A stretch of 64,000 nucleotides of DNA, taken from assembly GCA_963717255.1 (NCBI GenBank), contig CAVQVT010000008.1:1-64000 (forward strand), read 5' to 3'. Every line of letters starts with the position of its first letter. Within the stretch, counting starts at the first letter, position 1. A program made the position numbers and the translations under genes. Shown here piece by piece: positions 1 to 10,322 of this stretch. This DNA is from CAIYQJ01 sp963717255 (GTDB lineage: Bacteria; Chloroflexota; Limnocylindria; Limnocylindrales; CSP1-4). Under the pieces are notes generated by a model. That model was not told where the DNA came from, made no database searches, and was given only the letters and a program-made list of their open reading frames with translations.

Positions 1-13
1 CCGGTGGCTCCGT

Positions 14-46
14 CACATTGACAGACCGACTGTCGGTCGGATTATA
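14..46 (-). promoter_or_regulatory. Leftward promoter with palindromic operator at window edge
   Basis: Read leftward, a consensus TATAAT (46 to 41) is followed at once by a perfect 15-base palindrome, GACCGAC-T-GTCGGTC (24-38), and then by a GTG (16 to 14) that opens a frame running off the window (V-T-E-P-P). A palindrome at the transcription start of a short-leader gene is the usual layout of an autoregulated TetR-family repressor next to an MFS exporter. The promoter and palindrome are seen. The TetR identity is inference because the gene is cut off after five codons. Confidence 0.45.
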
Positions 47-1343
47 CTCCCCCACCGCGCGCGGCGGCGGCCGTGGACGCGCGAGCCCGCTCGCGCTCCC
101 GGATCGAGCGCAGCCAGAACGCTCCCGCGACGCCGGCGGCGGCCGAGATCGCGCCACCGATCCCGATCGCCGTCGCCACGCCCACCGCGGATGCCACCGC
201 GCCGGTGAGCAGGCCCCCGATCGGCGTGGATCCGACGAAGACGGTCGTGTACACCCCGATGACGCGGCCCCTGAGGCGGTCGGGGACGGCGAGCTGGATC
301 GTGGAGTTCGCGTTCGCCGCCATGGACACCGCGCCGAGGCCGACGGCGAAGCCGAGAAGGAGGGCCACGCCGTACGCCCTGGTGGGCGCCATCGCGATCT
401 CGGCCAGCCCGGCGAGGATCGCGCCGCCCACGATGGCCCACGGCGTTGCTCGGCCGCGGACGGCGAGCGCGAGGGCGGCGACCACGGACCCGACGCCGAG
501 CGAGGACATGAGCAGGCCGTAGCCCGCGGCTCCCTGCCCAAGGACGTCGCGTGCGTACGCCGGCAACACGACCGTGAAGTTCATCCCCGCCGTGGAGACC
601 ACGCCCACCACGACGACCGCGAGGAGGACCACCGGCGTCCGGCGCACGTAGCGCAGGCCGTCGGCGAGCGAGTCCGCCACCTCTCGCACCGAGTGCGGGA
701 CGGGACCGAGGGTCACCGGCCGGAGCTCGGCGTCGCGCATCGCGAGGAGCGCGGCGATGACGGCCACGAAGCTCAGCCCGTTGACGACGAACGCGGCACC
801 GATGCCGATCGCGGCGATCGTGAGGCCGGCGATCGCGGGTCCGACGATCCGTGCCGTGTTGAACATGGCCGAGTTCAGTGCCACGGCGTTCGCCACGTCC
901 TCGCGGCCCACCATCTCGATGACGAAGGCCTGCCGGACGGGCATGTCCACCGCGTTCGCGCACCCCAGGAGGAGTGCGAGGACGACGATCATCCAGACCT
1001 CGACCACGCCCGTGAGCGTCAGACCGGCGAGCACGAACGCCAGGACCATCATCAGCGTCTGGGCGGCCAGAAGGGTCCGCTTCTTGGGGAACGCGTCGGC
1101 GATGACGCCGCCGAAGAGGCCGAGCACGAGGACGGGCACGAACTGGACCGCGGCGACGATCCCGAGGTCGAGCGGGCTGTTCGTCAGCGTGAGGACCAGC
1201 CAGCCCTGGGCCACCGACTGCATCCACGTCCCGACGAGGGAGACGAGCTGCCCGCCGAAGAAGAGCCGGTAGTTCCGGTGCCGGAAGGACCGGATGACGG
1301 GACGCGTGCGGAGGCTCACCCGTCGATGATGCTCCCGCGCCAT
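42..1343 (-). CDS. MFS efflux transporter (EntS-like)
   Basis: Predicted inner-membrane drug or siderophore exporter of the major facilitator superfamily, about 433 residues. The N-terminus (SFRHRNYRLFFGGQLVSLVGTWMQSVAQGWLV) is typical of the EntS/MFS_3 group, and the chain contains about 12 hydrophobic segments with short charged loops such as FPKKRT after helix 2. The ATG at 1343 is chosen. A GTG at 1319, with GGGAG upstream, would begin just before the first conserved block and is an equally good start, while an in-frame GTG/ATG at 1409 adds an unlikely Arg-rich leader. The substrate cannot be read from sequence. A palindromic operator lies just past its 3' end, which suggests control together with an off-window regulator. 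Confidence 0.85.
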   Translation of the reverse strand: MAREHHRRVSLRTRPVIRSFRHRNYRLFFGGQLVSLVGTWMQSVAQGWLVLTLTNSPLDLGIVAAVQFVPVLVLGLFGGVIADAFPKKRTLLAAQTLMMVLAFVLAGLTLTGVVEVWMIVVLALLLGCANAVDMPVRQAFVIEMVGREDVANAVALNSAMFNTARIVGPAIAGLTIAAIGIGAAFVVNGLSFVAVIAALLAMRDAELRPVTLGPVPHSVREVADSLADGLRYVRRTPVVLLAVVVVGVVSTAGMNFTVVLPAYARDVLGQGAAGYGLLMSSLGVGSVVAALALAVRGRATPWAIVGGAILAGLAEIAMAPTRAYGVALLLGFAVGLGAVSMAANANSTIQLAVPDRLRGRVIGVYTTVFVGSTPIGGLLTGAVASAVGVATAIGIGGAISAAAGVAGAFWLRSIRERERARASTAAAARGGGV

Positions 1344-1437
1344 CCTTCGTGCCGCGAACGACCCGGTCCGCGGCCGGAGGTGCCGTTCGGCCCTCCACCC
1401 CCGACGCACCGCGGGCTACGTTCCCGCGCACGAGCGT

Positions 1438-1469
1438 GCGCATGCCCGGCGCGGCCGGGCCGCATGCGC
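1438..1469. repeat. Inverted repeat in divergent promoter region
   Basis: Arms GCGCATGC (1438-1445) and GCATGCGC (1462-1469) are perfect reverse complements and enclose a GC-rich core that itself pairs partly (CCGGC with GCCGG). It sits between the divergent MFS and diguanylate cyclase genes, just ahead of the AGGA Shine-Dalgarno of the latter. It could be a regulator site or a leader hairpin; the sequence does not decide. Confidence 0.4.
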
Positions 1470-1492
1470 CTCGCGGCATCAGGATGTGAGCC

Positions 1493-2455
1493 GTGACCAG
1501 GCCGGCCTTCGACAACGAGTTCCACAAGGCGATCGTCGACAACCTCCACGACGGGGTCTACTACGTCGACCGCCAACGCCGCATCACGTACTGGAACCAC
1601 GGCGCGGAGCGGATCTCGGGCTACCCGGCGGCGGAGGTCCTGGGCCGAGGGTGCCGGGACCAGATCCTCAACCACACCGATGACGCCGGTCGCGTGCTCT
1701 GCGAGGCCGGATGCCCCGTCGCGAAGACGCTCGCGGACGGGCGTCGCCGCGAGGCGCACGTCTACCTCCACCACCGCGACGGAGCCCGGATCCCGGTGGC
1801 CGTCCGGGTGGCGCCGATCCGGGACGGCTCGGGGGCGATCGTCGGCGCGGTGGAGATCTTCGGGGACGACCGGGAGCGCCAGCTGACGCAGGAGCGGATC
1901 GACGATCTCCGACGGGTCGCCGTCCTCGATCCCGTGACCGAGGTGGGCAACCGCCGGTGGGTGGAGATGACGGTCCGGGCGCGGCTCGACGACCTCGAGC
2001 GGTACGGCCACCCGTTCGGTCTCCTCTTCGTGGACGTCGACCGCTTCAAGGACGTCAACGACCGCCACGGCCACGAGACCGGCGACGCGGTCCTCCGCGC
2101 GGTGGCGACGACGATGGGGTCCGCCGTCCGCGGCACCGACTCGATCGGCCGCTGGGGCGGCGACGAGTTCGTCGCGCTCTGTCCCGCGGCGGACGCCGAC
2201 GGACTCCGCAGGGCCGGCGAGCGGGTGCGGTCGCTCGTGGCCGCGGCGGGCGTCCCGGGTGACGGCACCACGATCGTGCCGACCGTCTCCGTCGGGGGGG
2301 CCGTGGCGCTGCGCGGCGACGATGTGGGGACGCTCCTCGCGCGGGCCGACGACGCGATGTACCGGAGCAAGCAGGACGGCCGCGACCGGGTGACGATCGA
2401 CGAGCCGCCCGACCCGCCGGACGGGGACGAGGCGCCCGCGGACTACGCGACGTAG
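1493..2455 (+). CDS. PAS-GGDEF diguanylate cyclase
   Basis: Cytosolic sensor enzyme that should make cyclic di-GMP from two GTP. Residues about 8-130 form a PAS domain (GVYYVDRQRRITYWNHGAERISGY), followed by a short helix and a GGDEF domain. The active-site GGDEF is intact at residues 222-226, and an RxxD inhibitory site (RGTD) lies five residues before it, so product inhibition is expected. There is no membrane segment. The PAS loop contains two cysteines (CEAGC), which could hold a cofactor or sense redox state, but this is a guess. The GTG start at 1493 has AGGA eight bases upstream. The 3' end overlaps the convergent C45 gene by 13 bases. Confidence 0.92.
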   Translation: MTRPAFDNEFHKAIVDNLHDGVYYVDRQRRITYWNHGAERISGYPAAEVLGRGCRDQILNHTDDAGRVLCEAGCPVAKTLADGRRREAHVYLHHRDGARIPVAVRVAPIRDGSGAIVGAVEIFGDDRERQLTQERIDDLRRVAVLDPVTEVGNRRWVEMTVRARLDDLERYGHPFGLLFVDVDRFKDVNDRHGHETGDAVLRAVATTMGSAVRGTDSIGRWGGDEFVALCPAADADGLRRAGERVRSLVAAAGVPGDGTTIVPTVSVGGAVALRGDDVGTLLARADDAMYRSKQDGRDRVTIDEPPDPPDGDEAPADYAT

Positions 2456-3567
2456 CGGCGGCGCTCCCCGGGGCCGGCGGCGCACGGGTTGCCGAGCCCG
2501 TATTCCACCTCGCCCGCCGTCACGTCGACCACGCACCAGAACACGGTCTTGCCGCGCCAGGCGGCGTCCGGGAGGGCGGCCTCCGCGCCCCGGGGCGGAA
2601 GCCCGTGCCGGCAGATCGACGGGTGCGTCGCGTGGTCCGAGAGCCAGGCGCGGAGCGTCTCCGGGCCCACCGTCCCAGGCGCGGAGCCGTCGAGCAGGGC
2701 CCGGGCGCGCGCATACCGGACCGCGGAGGTGCGCGCGTAGGCGGGGTCCGCCTCGTGCGCCACCATCGACGGCCGGACGTAGTGGTTCGTGTGCGCGAGC
2801 GACCCGCGCGCGTCGAGCCCGTGCACGTCCGCCTCCTCCGCACTCCCCTCGACGTCCGCGACGCGCCCGTCGGACCACGCGAGCACCGTGTTGTAGCTGC
2901 TCGCCCGGTCGGGGCGAAGGGTCAGCGCGACGGCCTCGTCGAACGACCGTGCCGTCAGCTGTTCCCGCACCATCAGGAGGCGAGGGACGCCGACACGGTC
3001 GTCGTCCGGCGAGAGCTCGTTGCCGGTCAGCGAGAGACCGACCGAGCTCCAGCCGACGCTGATCCAGGGGCCGATCCCCACGCTCAGCACGACCGGCTCC
3101 CCCGGGACGTGCCATTCGACGGAGGCGATCTGCGCCTCGGTCTCGGGCGAGAGGTCGTTCGTGTGGGCGACGAGGAGGTGGCCGTCGGCCGTGAGCGGCG
3201 GTCCCGCGACGATGTCCGAGCAGCGCCCTCCGATGGTCGTGAGACCCGGCTGCGAGGGCCGCACCGTCCAGATCTCCTCGACCGAGGCAGCGAAGAGCGC
3301 GAGCGGGTCCACGCCCGCCCCTTCCGCCGCGCCGTCGATCTCCTCGACCAGCCACGGCGTGGCGGCACGCGTGGCGTCGCGGTAGAGCGCGGCGAGAACC
3401 AGCTGCTCGTCCCGGGTCCTCCCGGGCGGGAGATCGCCATCGATCGCGGCCACGGCGGCCCGCACCGCGGGCGCGGTGGCGGCCCCGACGCCGCGACCCA
3501 CTTCGCGATGCGTGCCGGCCACGCGGATCGAGGGGATCCGCCCGACCTGCTGCGCGCCATGCGCCAT
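2443..3567 (-). CDS. C45-type acyltransferase/peptidase (IAT-like)
   Basis: Member of the Ntn-hydrolase family that includes acyl-CoA:6-aminopenicillanic acid acyltransferase and linear C-N amide hydrolases (peptidase C45). The 374-residue protein has the expected nucleophile context GGRCSDI, with Cys116 the likely N-terminal nucleophile after self-cleavage between Arg115 and Cys116. Downstream blocks LLVAHTNDL and HTNHYVRP fit the family. No signal peptide is visible, so it is probably cytosolic. The real substrate is unknown; penicillin chemistry should not be assumed. It lies 59 bases downstream of an S9 peptidase on the same strand, which suggests a joint role in peptide or amide breakdown. 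Confidence 0.8.
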   Translation of the reverse strand: MAHGAQQVGRIPSIRVAGTHREVGRGVGAATAPAVRAAVAAIDGDLPPGRTRDEQLVLAALYRDATRAATPWLVEEIDGAAEGAGVDPLALFAASVEEIWTVRPSQPGLTTIGGRCSDIVAGPPLTADGHLLVAHTNDLSPETEAQIASVEWHVPGEPVVLSVGIGPWISVGWSSVGLSLTGNELSPDDDRVGVPRLLMVREQLTARSFDEAVALTLRPDRASSYNTVLAWSDGRVADVEGSAEEADVHGLDARGSLAHTNHYVRPSMVAHEADPAYARTSAVRYARARALLDGSAPGTVGPETLRAWLSDHATHPSICRHGLPPRGAEAALPDAAWRGKTVFWCVVDVTAGEVEYGLGNPCAAGPGERRRYVA

Positions 3568-3626
3568 GAGGGACGACTCCACCCGATCGTCCTCCGCCGC
3601 CGGCCCTGCGTCGCGACCAGTCACCG

Positions 3627-5849
3627 TCACAGCCCGGTGCGCACCGCCGGCTTCCGGGGCAGCCGGCGCCGGCCCGCGACGAGGAAGTGCGCGAACCAGT
3701 CGCGCACCTGGACCAGGTTCTCCACCCGACGGTACGGCGTGCCGGACCGGGTCAGCTCGTGTGATTCGCCCGGGACCCGCATGAGGCGGACGGGCCGCCT
3801 GAGGGTCCGGAGCGCCGTGAAGAGCAGCTCCGCCTGGGCGATCGTCGTCCGCAGGTCCTGCTCGGCGTGCTGGATGAGCAGCGGCGTCCGGATCGCCGTC
3901 GCGTACGTCAGCGGCGACTGCTCCCGGTAGGCCTCCGGGTCCTCCCACGGCTGAGCGCGGAAGTACATCTCGCCGAACTGCGGCCCGGCGATGTCGCCCG
4001 TCCCCACGAGCACCGCGAGGTCGTTCACGGAGCGGCAGGTGATGGCGGCCGCGAACCGGTCGTCGTGCCCGACGATCCACGACGTGAGGTAACCACCGTA
4101 CGAACCGCCGGTCACGCCGAGGCGCGCGGGGTCCGCGCGGCCGGAGGCTACGAGGAGGTCCACGCCGGCGAGACAGTCGGCCGCCGGGCCGGTGCCCCAG
4201 TCGCGGACGTTGGCGTCGGCGAAGGCCTGGCCGTACCCGTCCGATCCCCGGGGGTTCGCCGCGAGCACGCCCATGCCGGCGCCGGCGAGCACCTGCCACT
4301 CCCAGAACGGAGCGCGACCGTACGCCGTCATCGGGCCGCCGTGGATCTGGAGGACGAGGGGTCCGGGGAGCGCCGCGAGCGAGCCGTCCGGGGCGAGCGG
4401 CGGGTACCACCAACCCTGGATCGTCCGGCCCTCCACCTCCCAGGTGAGCTCGACCGGCGTGCTGAGCGCGATGCCCGCCAGGGCGGGGCCGTTCAGGTCG
4501 GTGGCAGGCGCCAGGTCCAGCGTCGCGGCTCCCGCGGTCCGGGCGGCCTTCTTCGCCTTCGCGCCCTTCGCGCCCTTCCCGCCCTTCGCCCCTCCGTCCT
4601 GAGCGGGGACGACGCCGGTGCGCACCTCGGGGAGCCCGGTCGCGGACGACGCGACGACCGCGACGCGTACCGCGCCGCCGGTGACCGCGACCGCGTCCAC
4701 GGACGACAGGGTCCGGCCCCGGTCCGTCAGGCGCGCCACGCGCCCGGAGGCGAGGTCGAGCCGCCAGAGGACCTGGGCGCCGTGTTCGGGGGCGAGGAAG
4801 AGGATGGCGCGGCCGCCATCGGCGACGAGGAGCCGCGGCTCCTCGCCGATCGTCACGTCGCTGTTGATGCCCGCGCCGATCATCAGGTCGTGGCGCGCGG
4901 TGAGGTTCTTCCCGCGAGCGGCGCCCGACTCGGACCCGTCGGCGGCGAAGAGCCACACGTCGTTCCGGTTCCCCGCCGAGACCGGATACCGGTGGCCGAG
5001 CGCGGCGATGCGCCGCCCGTCCGGGAGCCACGACGGAGCGAAGAAGACGCGGCGTCCGCCGCCCGTCACCCGTCGCGGCCGGGGCGGCGCCCCGTCCGCG
5101 TCCGCATCCACGACCCAGATGTCGGATCCCCAGCGCAGATCGCGGCCGGGATCGCGGTCCGAGGCGAACGCGATCCGGCGCCCGTCCGGCGACCAGGCAG
5201 GGCTCGCGACGGGGGCATCCCCCGAGGTCAGGCGACGGGCCGCACCGGTCGCCACGTCCACGATCCACAGTTGCGCCGCCGGGCCGTCGAGGAAGCCGCG
5301 CCCGTTGAACTGGAATCCGAGCCGGTCCATGTACCGGTAGTCGCTCGGGACCGGCGCCTCGGGCGCCGCGTCCTTCGGCTTGCCGCGCAGGCGGGCGTCG
5401 TCCGCGCGGGTCGCACCCAGCGAGGAGCTGACGACCGCCAGGCGTGTCCCGTCCGGCGACCACGCGAAGGCGTCCACACCGCGCGGGAGGTCGGTCAGGC
5501 GGCGGGCCTCGCCGCCGCCGACCGGCAGCAGGTGCACCTGCGCCGCGTCCTCGCGCTTCTCGGGCTCGCCCTGCGTCTCCTCGACTGCCGTTCGGCGGTC
5601 GGAGATGAACGCCAGGGTCCGGCCGTCGGGCGACCAGCGCGGCGCGACGTCGTGACGCCATCCGATGGTCAGGCACCGGACGGGGCCGGAGCCGTCGACG
5701 GGCGCGCACCAGATCGCGTGGCGATAGCCGTCGTGACGCTTCGTCGCCGACTGGACGACGAAGGCGATGGCCGAGCCGTCCGGCGCGAGCCGGGGGTCGG
5801 TGGGGACGGAGAAGGAGACGAGGTCGTCGGGACGAGCGGTTCGAGACAT
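3627..5849 (-). CDS. S9 family prolyl oligopeptidase / acylaminoacyl peptidase
   Basis: A 740-residue serine peptidase with an N-terminal beta-propeller made of WD40-like PD40 repeats (repeated WSPDG/WLPDG motifs) and a C-terminal alpha/beta hydrolase domain. The triad is readable: Ser583 in GGSYGGY, Asp665 in EQDLRTT and His697 in GESHELT. It should cleave short peptides, likely from a blocked or aminoacyl N-terminus, in the cytosol since no signal peptide is seen. An odd Gly/Ala/Lys-rich tract (GGAKGGKGAKGAKAKKAA) sits in the propeller near residue 430 and looks like a flexible insertion. The first gene of a two-gene unit with the C45 enzyme. Confidence 0.9.
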   Translation of the reverse strand: MSRTARPDDLVSFSVPTDPRLAPDGSAIAFVVQSATKRHDGYRHAIWCAPVDGSGPVRCLTIGWRHDVAPRWSPDGRTLAFISDRRTAVEETQGEPEKREDAAQVHLLPVGGGEARRLTDLPRGVDAFAWSPDGTRLAVVSSSLGATRADDARLRGKPKDAAPEAPVPSDYRYMDRLGFQFNGRGFLDGPAAQLWIVDVATGAARRLTSGDAPVASPAWSPDGRRIAFASDRDPGRDLRWGSDIWVVDADADGAPPRPRRVTGGGRRVFFAPSWLPDGRRIAALGHRYPVSAGNRNDVWLFAADGSESGAARGKNLTARHDLMIGAGINSDVTIGEEPRLLVADGGRAILFLAPEHGAQVLWRLDLASGRVARLTDRGRTLSSVDAVAVTGGAVRVAVVASSATGLPEVRTGVVPAQDGGAKGGKGAKGAKAKKAARTAGAATLDLAPATDLNGPALAGIALSTPVELTWEVEGRTIQGWWYPPLAPDGSLAALPGPLVLQIHGGPMTAYGRAPFWEWQVLAGAGMGVLAANPRGSDGYGQAFADANVRDWGTGPAADCLAGVDLLVASGRADPARLGVTGGSYGGYLTSWIVGHDDRFAAAITCRSVNDLAVLVGTGDIAGPQFGEMYFRAQPWEDPEAYREQSPLTYATAIRTPLLIQHAEQDLRTTIAQAELLFTALRTLRRPVRLMRVPGESHELTRSGTPYRRVENLVQVRDWFAHFLVAGRRRLPRKPAVRTGL

Positions 5850-6040
5850 GGCTGGAGTCTACGGGACATCCCCGGCCGTGGCGGGGCCGGGAGGGCCGTG
5901 TGGGCCGCCGGGTGAGCCCACCCGGCGGCCGGTCGCCCCCGGTCGCGCCGGCGGCGGACCGGGGGCCGGAGGGCACGCGCGCGCTGCGCGTCGCGGGGCA
6001 TAGCATTGAGCCGACTCACGCACCCAGGGAGGGACGGAGC

Positions 6041-6952
6041 ATGCGGATCCTGCTCGCTACGGACGGTTCGGTCTCGGCCGATCATGCGCGCGACCTCGTC
6101 GCCGACGCCGCGTGGCCCCCCGGCACGGAGATCCGCGTGGTCGCCGCACTGGACCTGAGCCCCGCCCTGTTCGGGAGCCCCTGGATCCCGGCGGTCCCTC
6201 CGGACGCGGACCGGTACGAGGACGAGGCGGTCGAGGCACTGAGCGACGTGCTGGCGCATGCCGCGGCGGCCCTCTCGGGCCCCGGACGGACGGTCGAGAC
6301 GGAGCTGCTTCGGGCGACCCCCACGGCGGCGGTCGTGGACGAGATGCGCTCGTGGTCTCCCGACCTGACGGTGGTCGGGAGCCGCGGGCACGGACCCGTC
6401 GGAACGACGCTCCTCGGGTCCACGTCGTCGGCGATCGTGGACCATGCGACCGGGCCGGTCCTCATCGCGCGCGGCCGCGCCGTCAGCACCGTCGTCCTGG
6501 CCGAGGACGGGTCGGAGGCGGCGCGCGCCGCCGAGCTGATCGTGGCGACATGGCCCCTGTTCGCGTCGGCGCTGGTCGACGTGGTCTCGGTCGTGGACAT
6601 CGCGGCGCCGTGGCGCACCGGCATCGCACCGACGATGTTCGGGAACGCGATGGACGTCTACGCGGACATGATCTCGAGCGCCCACGACACGCAGGAGGCC
6701 ATCGCCGCCGAGACCGCCGAGCGCCTGCGGGCGGCCGGCCGCCGCGTGGAGATGGAGCTGCGGGAGGGCGACCCGGCGACCGAGATCGTCGCGGCCGCGA
6801 AAGAGGACGAGGCGGACCTCGTCGTGATGGGCTCCCGGGGGCACCGGGGGATCGCGCGCCTCGTCCTCGGCGGCGTCGCGCACAGCGTGCTCACGCACGC
6901 GCCGTGCTCGGTGCTCATCGTGCGGGACCGGGCCGCCGCCCACGGCTCCTGA
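6041..6952 (+). CDS. Tandem universal stress protein (UspA x2)
   Basis: A 303-residue cytosolic protein formed by two UspA domains (about 1-145 and 150-303). The first domain carries the ATP-binding pattern G-2X-G-9X-G(S/T) as GSRGHGPVGTTLLGS. The second has GSRGHRGIARLVLGGV, close to but not quite the consensus at the last position. Such proteins are generally induced by stress or starvation. The ATG at 6041 is preceded by GGAG at 6036-6039, and a TAGCAT box at 6001-6006 could be its -10. A longer upstream frame has no RBS and reads as Pro/Arg-rich noise. Confidence 0.9.
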   Translation: MRILLATDGSVSADHARDLVADAAWPPGTEIRVVAALDLSPALFGSPWIPAVPPDADRYEDEAVEALSDVLAHAAAALSGPGRTVETELLRATPTAAVVDEMRSWSPDLTVVGSRGHGPVGTTLLGSTSSAIVDHATGPVLIARGRAVSTVVLAEDGSEAARAAELIVATWPLFASALVDVVSVVDIAAPWRTGIAPTMFGNAMDVYADMISSAHDTQEAIAAETAERLRAAGRRVEMELREGDPATEIVAAAKEDEADLVVMGSRGHRGIARLVLGGVAHSVLTHAPCSVLIVRDRAAAHGS

Positions 6953-6963
6953 TGCGCGACAGA

Positions 6964-6993
6964 CCGGCCGGCCGACGGGACCCGGCCGGCCGG
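6964..6993. terminator. Bidirectional terminator-like hairpin
   Basis: CCGGCCGGCCG (6964-6974) pairs with CGGCCGGCCGG (6983-6993) around an 8-base loop. It fills the short gap between the convergent stress-protein and ABC permease genes. There is no T tract, so classical intrinsic termination is uncertain. Confidence 0.5.
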
Positions 6994-7015
6994 CGTCGGG
7001 TGAGCGGGGACGCCG

Positions 7016-8454
7016 TCAGCGGCGGATGCGCATCGCCGTGACGAGCGTCCGGAGGGTGGGGCGCTGCCCGTACATGAGCACGCCCGCGCTGTACACGCGC
7101 GTCGCGACGACAAGCATGAGCATGACGGTCGGGACGAGGATCGCGATCGCGATCAGCGGCTCCCAGGGCTGCGCCGTACCGTCGACCATCCGGACGAGCA
7201 TGACGTAGGGCGACGTGAACGGGAAGTAGGAGAGGAACACGACCCAGAGCGCCGACGAGCCGGCGGACGTGGCGAAGGTGGCCGCAAGGTAACCCCCCAT
7301 CGCGATGAACGTGAGCGGGGTGACCACCTGCTGCACGTCCTCCTGCCGGCTGACGAGCGAGCCGGCGGCCGCGTAGATGAGCGCATACAGGGCGAACCCG
7401 AGGGCGAAGAAGACGACGAAGACGACCAGCACCTCCGGCGTCAGGCCGGCGAGGGTGAGGCCCTCGCTCGACCTGCCCGGCAGGATGGCGTCCGTGATCG
7501 GACCCTGGAGCGCGATGCCCGCGAGGCCCGCGGCCAGGATGCCCGCGTACTGGGTCAGCCCGGCCCCGCCGGTCCCCGTGACCTTGCCGGCGAGCATCTG
7601 GCGGGGCGTCGCGGCGCTCAGCATGAGCTCCATCACCCGGCTGCTCTTCTCCTCGGCCACGCTCATCGCGACCCACGTCCCGTACGTGATCACGGTGATG
7701 AAGATGAGGATGACGAGGATGGTCGACGTGAACGTCCTGCTCACGATGTCGGCCGTGCTCTGAGACGACCGGGACGGGTCCGCCGCGGTCACGTCGAAGG
7801 TGAGCGGCGCGAACAGACCGGCCGCCTGGTCGGGCGTCACGCCGAGCCGCTCGATGCGGTCCTGTGCCGCGATCGCGGTCGTGCCCTGGCGCACGTAGTA
7901 GGCGATCCTGCCGTCGGCCGACTCGCCCGTCGCGAACTCGAACACGGGGTCGCCCGCGGCGTTCCGCGTGACGACGACGAGGCCGCCGTACGTCCCGTCG
8001 CGGACGGCGGCACGCGCCGCTTCGAGGTCGGTGGCGGCCGAGACGATGAACTCCGGCGAGGGGCTCGGGGCGAGGCTCGCGGCCGGGTCGGTGGACGGCG
8101 CGGTCGACGGCGACGCGGTGACACCGGCGCCCACCGTCGCTGCCTGGTTCAGCGTCGCGGAGAGGACAGGCACCGGGTCGAACGAGAGGTGCGCGTCGGC
8201 CGCGTAGACCGCGACCTTCGTCGTCATCTGGCCTTCGATGATGGTCACGAGCGTGGGCACGAGCGCGGCGGCGAATGCGACGAGCATGAGCACGACCGTG
8301 CCGAGGTGGAACGCGCGCGTCCGGACGCGCTGGGTGTATTCGCGGCGCGCGACGATCCCGGCATTCGGGAGAAGCGGCTCGTCCGCGCGTGCCGGGACCG
8401 CATCGGGGACCCCGACCTTGCCCTCGGGCGGACGGCTTCGCCGCAGGAAGCGGG

Positions 8455-8458
<4 letters not shown>
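7016..8458 (-). CDS. ABC-2 type transporter permease (NatB-like)
   Basis: A 480-residue membrane subunit of an ABC exporter. One N-terminal membrane span (HLGTVVLMLVAFAAALVPTLV) is followed by a large extracytoplasmic region of about 170 residues and then by about five more spans, the layout of NatB/YhaP-like permeases. Motif VAEEKSSRVMELMLSAATPRQMLAGK just inside the second half is characteristic of this group. It is translated from a GTG whose first bases overlap the stop of the upstream ATPase gene (GTGA), so the two subunits are coupled. The exported molecule is not identifiable; sodium export or drug export are known roles in the family. Confidence 0.88.
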
Positions 8459-9426
<968 letters not shown>

Positions 9427-9595
9427 GCGCCCAGCGTACCGTCGCCGCGCCCGGAGGGTCCGGAGCCGTCGGAAGCGAGAGTCCGGGCCGGAAGGCCCCG
9501 TGCGACCGGGACCGCCGTGGGTGGTACGCCGCGGCCGCCCGCGGCCGGCGACAGCGCGGCGATCGGCGCGCGGACGAGACACCGGGCGGGCCCGA

Positions 9596-10138
9596 TCAGC
9601 GCGGGGACGTCACCGGGTCTGCCGGGATCGCAGGGTCGGGCGCGGCGATCGCCGTCCGGCAGACGGCGTCCCGAGCGGCGTCGACCGGGGCCAGGCGCCC
9701 GAGCGTGTGACGCAGGCTCGCGATCTCGTCCCCCGGGACGTGCGCAAGGAAGTGCTCGCGAACGCCGCGATGATGAACGGGCTCCGCCACGCGGAAGCGA
9801 ACCCGGCCCGCGTCCGTGATGACGGCGAACGACCCACGGGCGTCGGACGGGCACGTGCGTCGCGCGACGTCGCCCGCGGCCTCGAGCCGGTCCACGAGCC
9901 TGGTCACGCCGCTCCGGCTGAGCAGCAGGCTGGACGCGAGCTCGCTCATCCGCAGCCGTCCGTCGTCCGCGCGGTCGAGATGCAGGAGAGCCTCGAACTC
10001 GGCGAGCGACATGTCGCACTCGCCCTGGAGCTCGGCCTCGAGCCGCCGCGTGACCGCGGCATGCGCCTGGAGGAACCGCACCCAGGCCTGCATCCCGGGG
10101 TCGTCGGTGGCGAGGAGGTCGCCGCCTTTCGTATCCAT
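9596..10138 (-). CDS. MarR-family transcriptional regulator
   Basis: A 180-residue winged-helix DNA-binding protein. The recognition region reads LRMSELASSLLLSRSGVTRLVDRLEAAGDVARRTCPSDARG, the standard MarR helix-turn-helix plus wing. The ATG at 10138 (MDTKGGD) is preferred over an upstream GTG-type extension that would read through the probable operator. A TTGC-N4-GCAA palindrome lies 32 bases ahead of the start, which suggests autorepression. It is transcribed toward the ABC exporter pair, 170 bases away, a likely target. The ligand is unknown. Confidence 0.87.
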   Translation of the reverse strand: MDTKGGDLLATDDPGMQAWVRFLQAHAAVTRRLEAELQGECDMSLAEFEALLHLDRADDGRLRMSELASSLLLSRSGVTRLVDRLEAAGDVARRTCPSDARGSFAVITDAGRVRFRVAEPVHHRGVREHFLAHVPGDEIASLRHTLGRLAPVDAARDAVCRTAIAAPDPAIPADPVTSPR

Positions 10139-10169
10139 CGGGACGGATGATAGCCGCCGCCGCGAGTAG

Positions 10170-10181
10170 TTGCACGCGCAA
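10170..10181. promoter_or_regulatory. Probable MarR operator, TTGC-N4-GCAA
   Basis: A TTGC/GCAA palindrome with a 4-base spacer, located upstream of the marR start. MarR-family proteins commonly bind palindromes of this type at their own promoters. Location and symmetry are seen; binding is inferred. Confidence 0.5.
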
Positions 10182-10322
10182 TCGGGGTACGGGGTCACGT
10201 CGACGGCGCCGCCGGGACGGTCGAGCTCGACGAGGACGACCTCACGAACTCCTCCGTCGTCGCAGCGCGGCCGTCGTGCGCTCGGCTCGCCCCCGCGGCG
10301 CGCACGGGCGGCGCACTCTCCT

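Noticed and set aside
4550..4600. Lys/Gly/Ala-rich repeat in the S9 peptidase as a possible CRISPR or satellite
   Set aside because: It is a short in-frame low-complexity insert (GCC-AAG-GGC type codons), with no spacer structure.
5900..6040. Longer N-terminus for the universal stress protein
   Set aside because: The extra 47 residues are Pro/Arg-rich noise, and the ATG at 6041 has a good ribosome site.
6041..6952. Ribosomal or tRNA genes in gaps
   Set aside because: I looked at gaps longer than 150 bases and saw no tRNA-like cloverleaf arms or rRNA signatures. A covariance-model search would be decisive.
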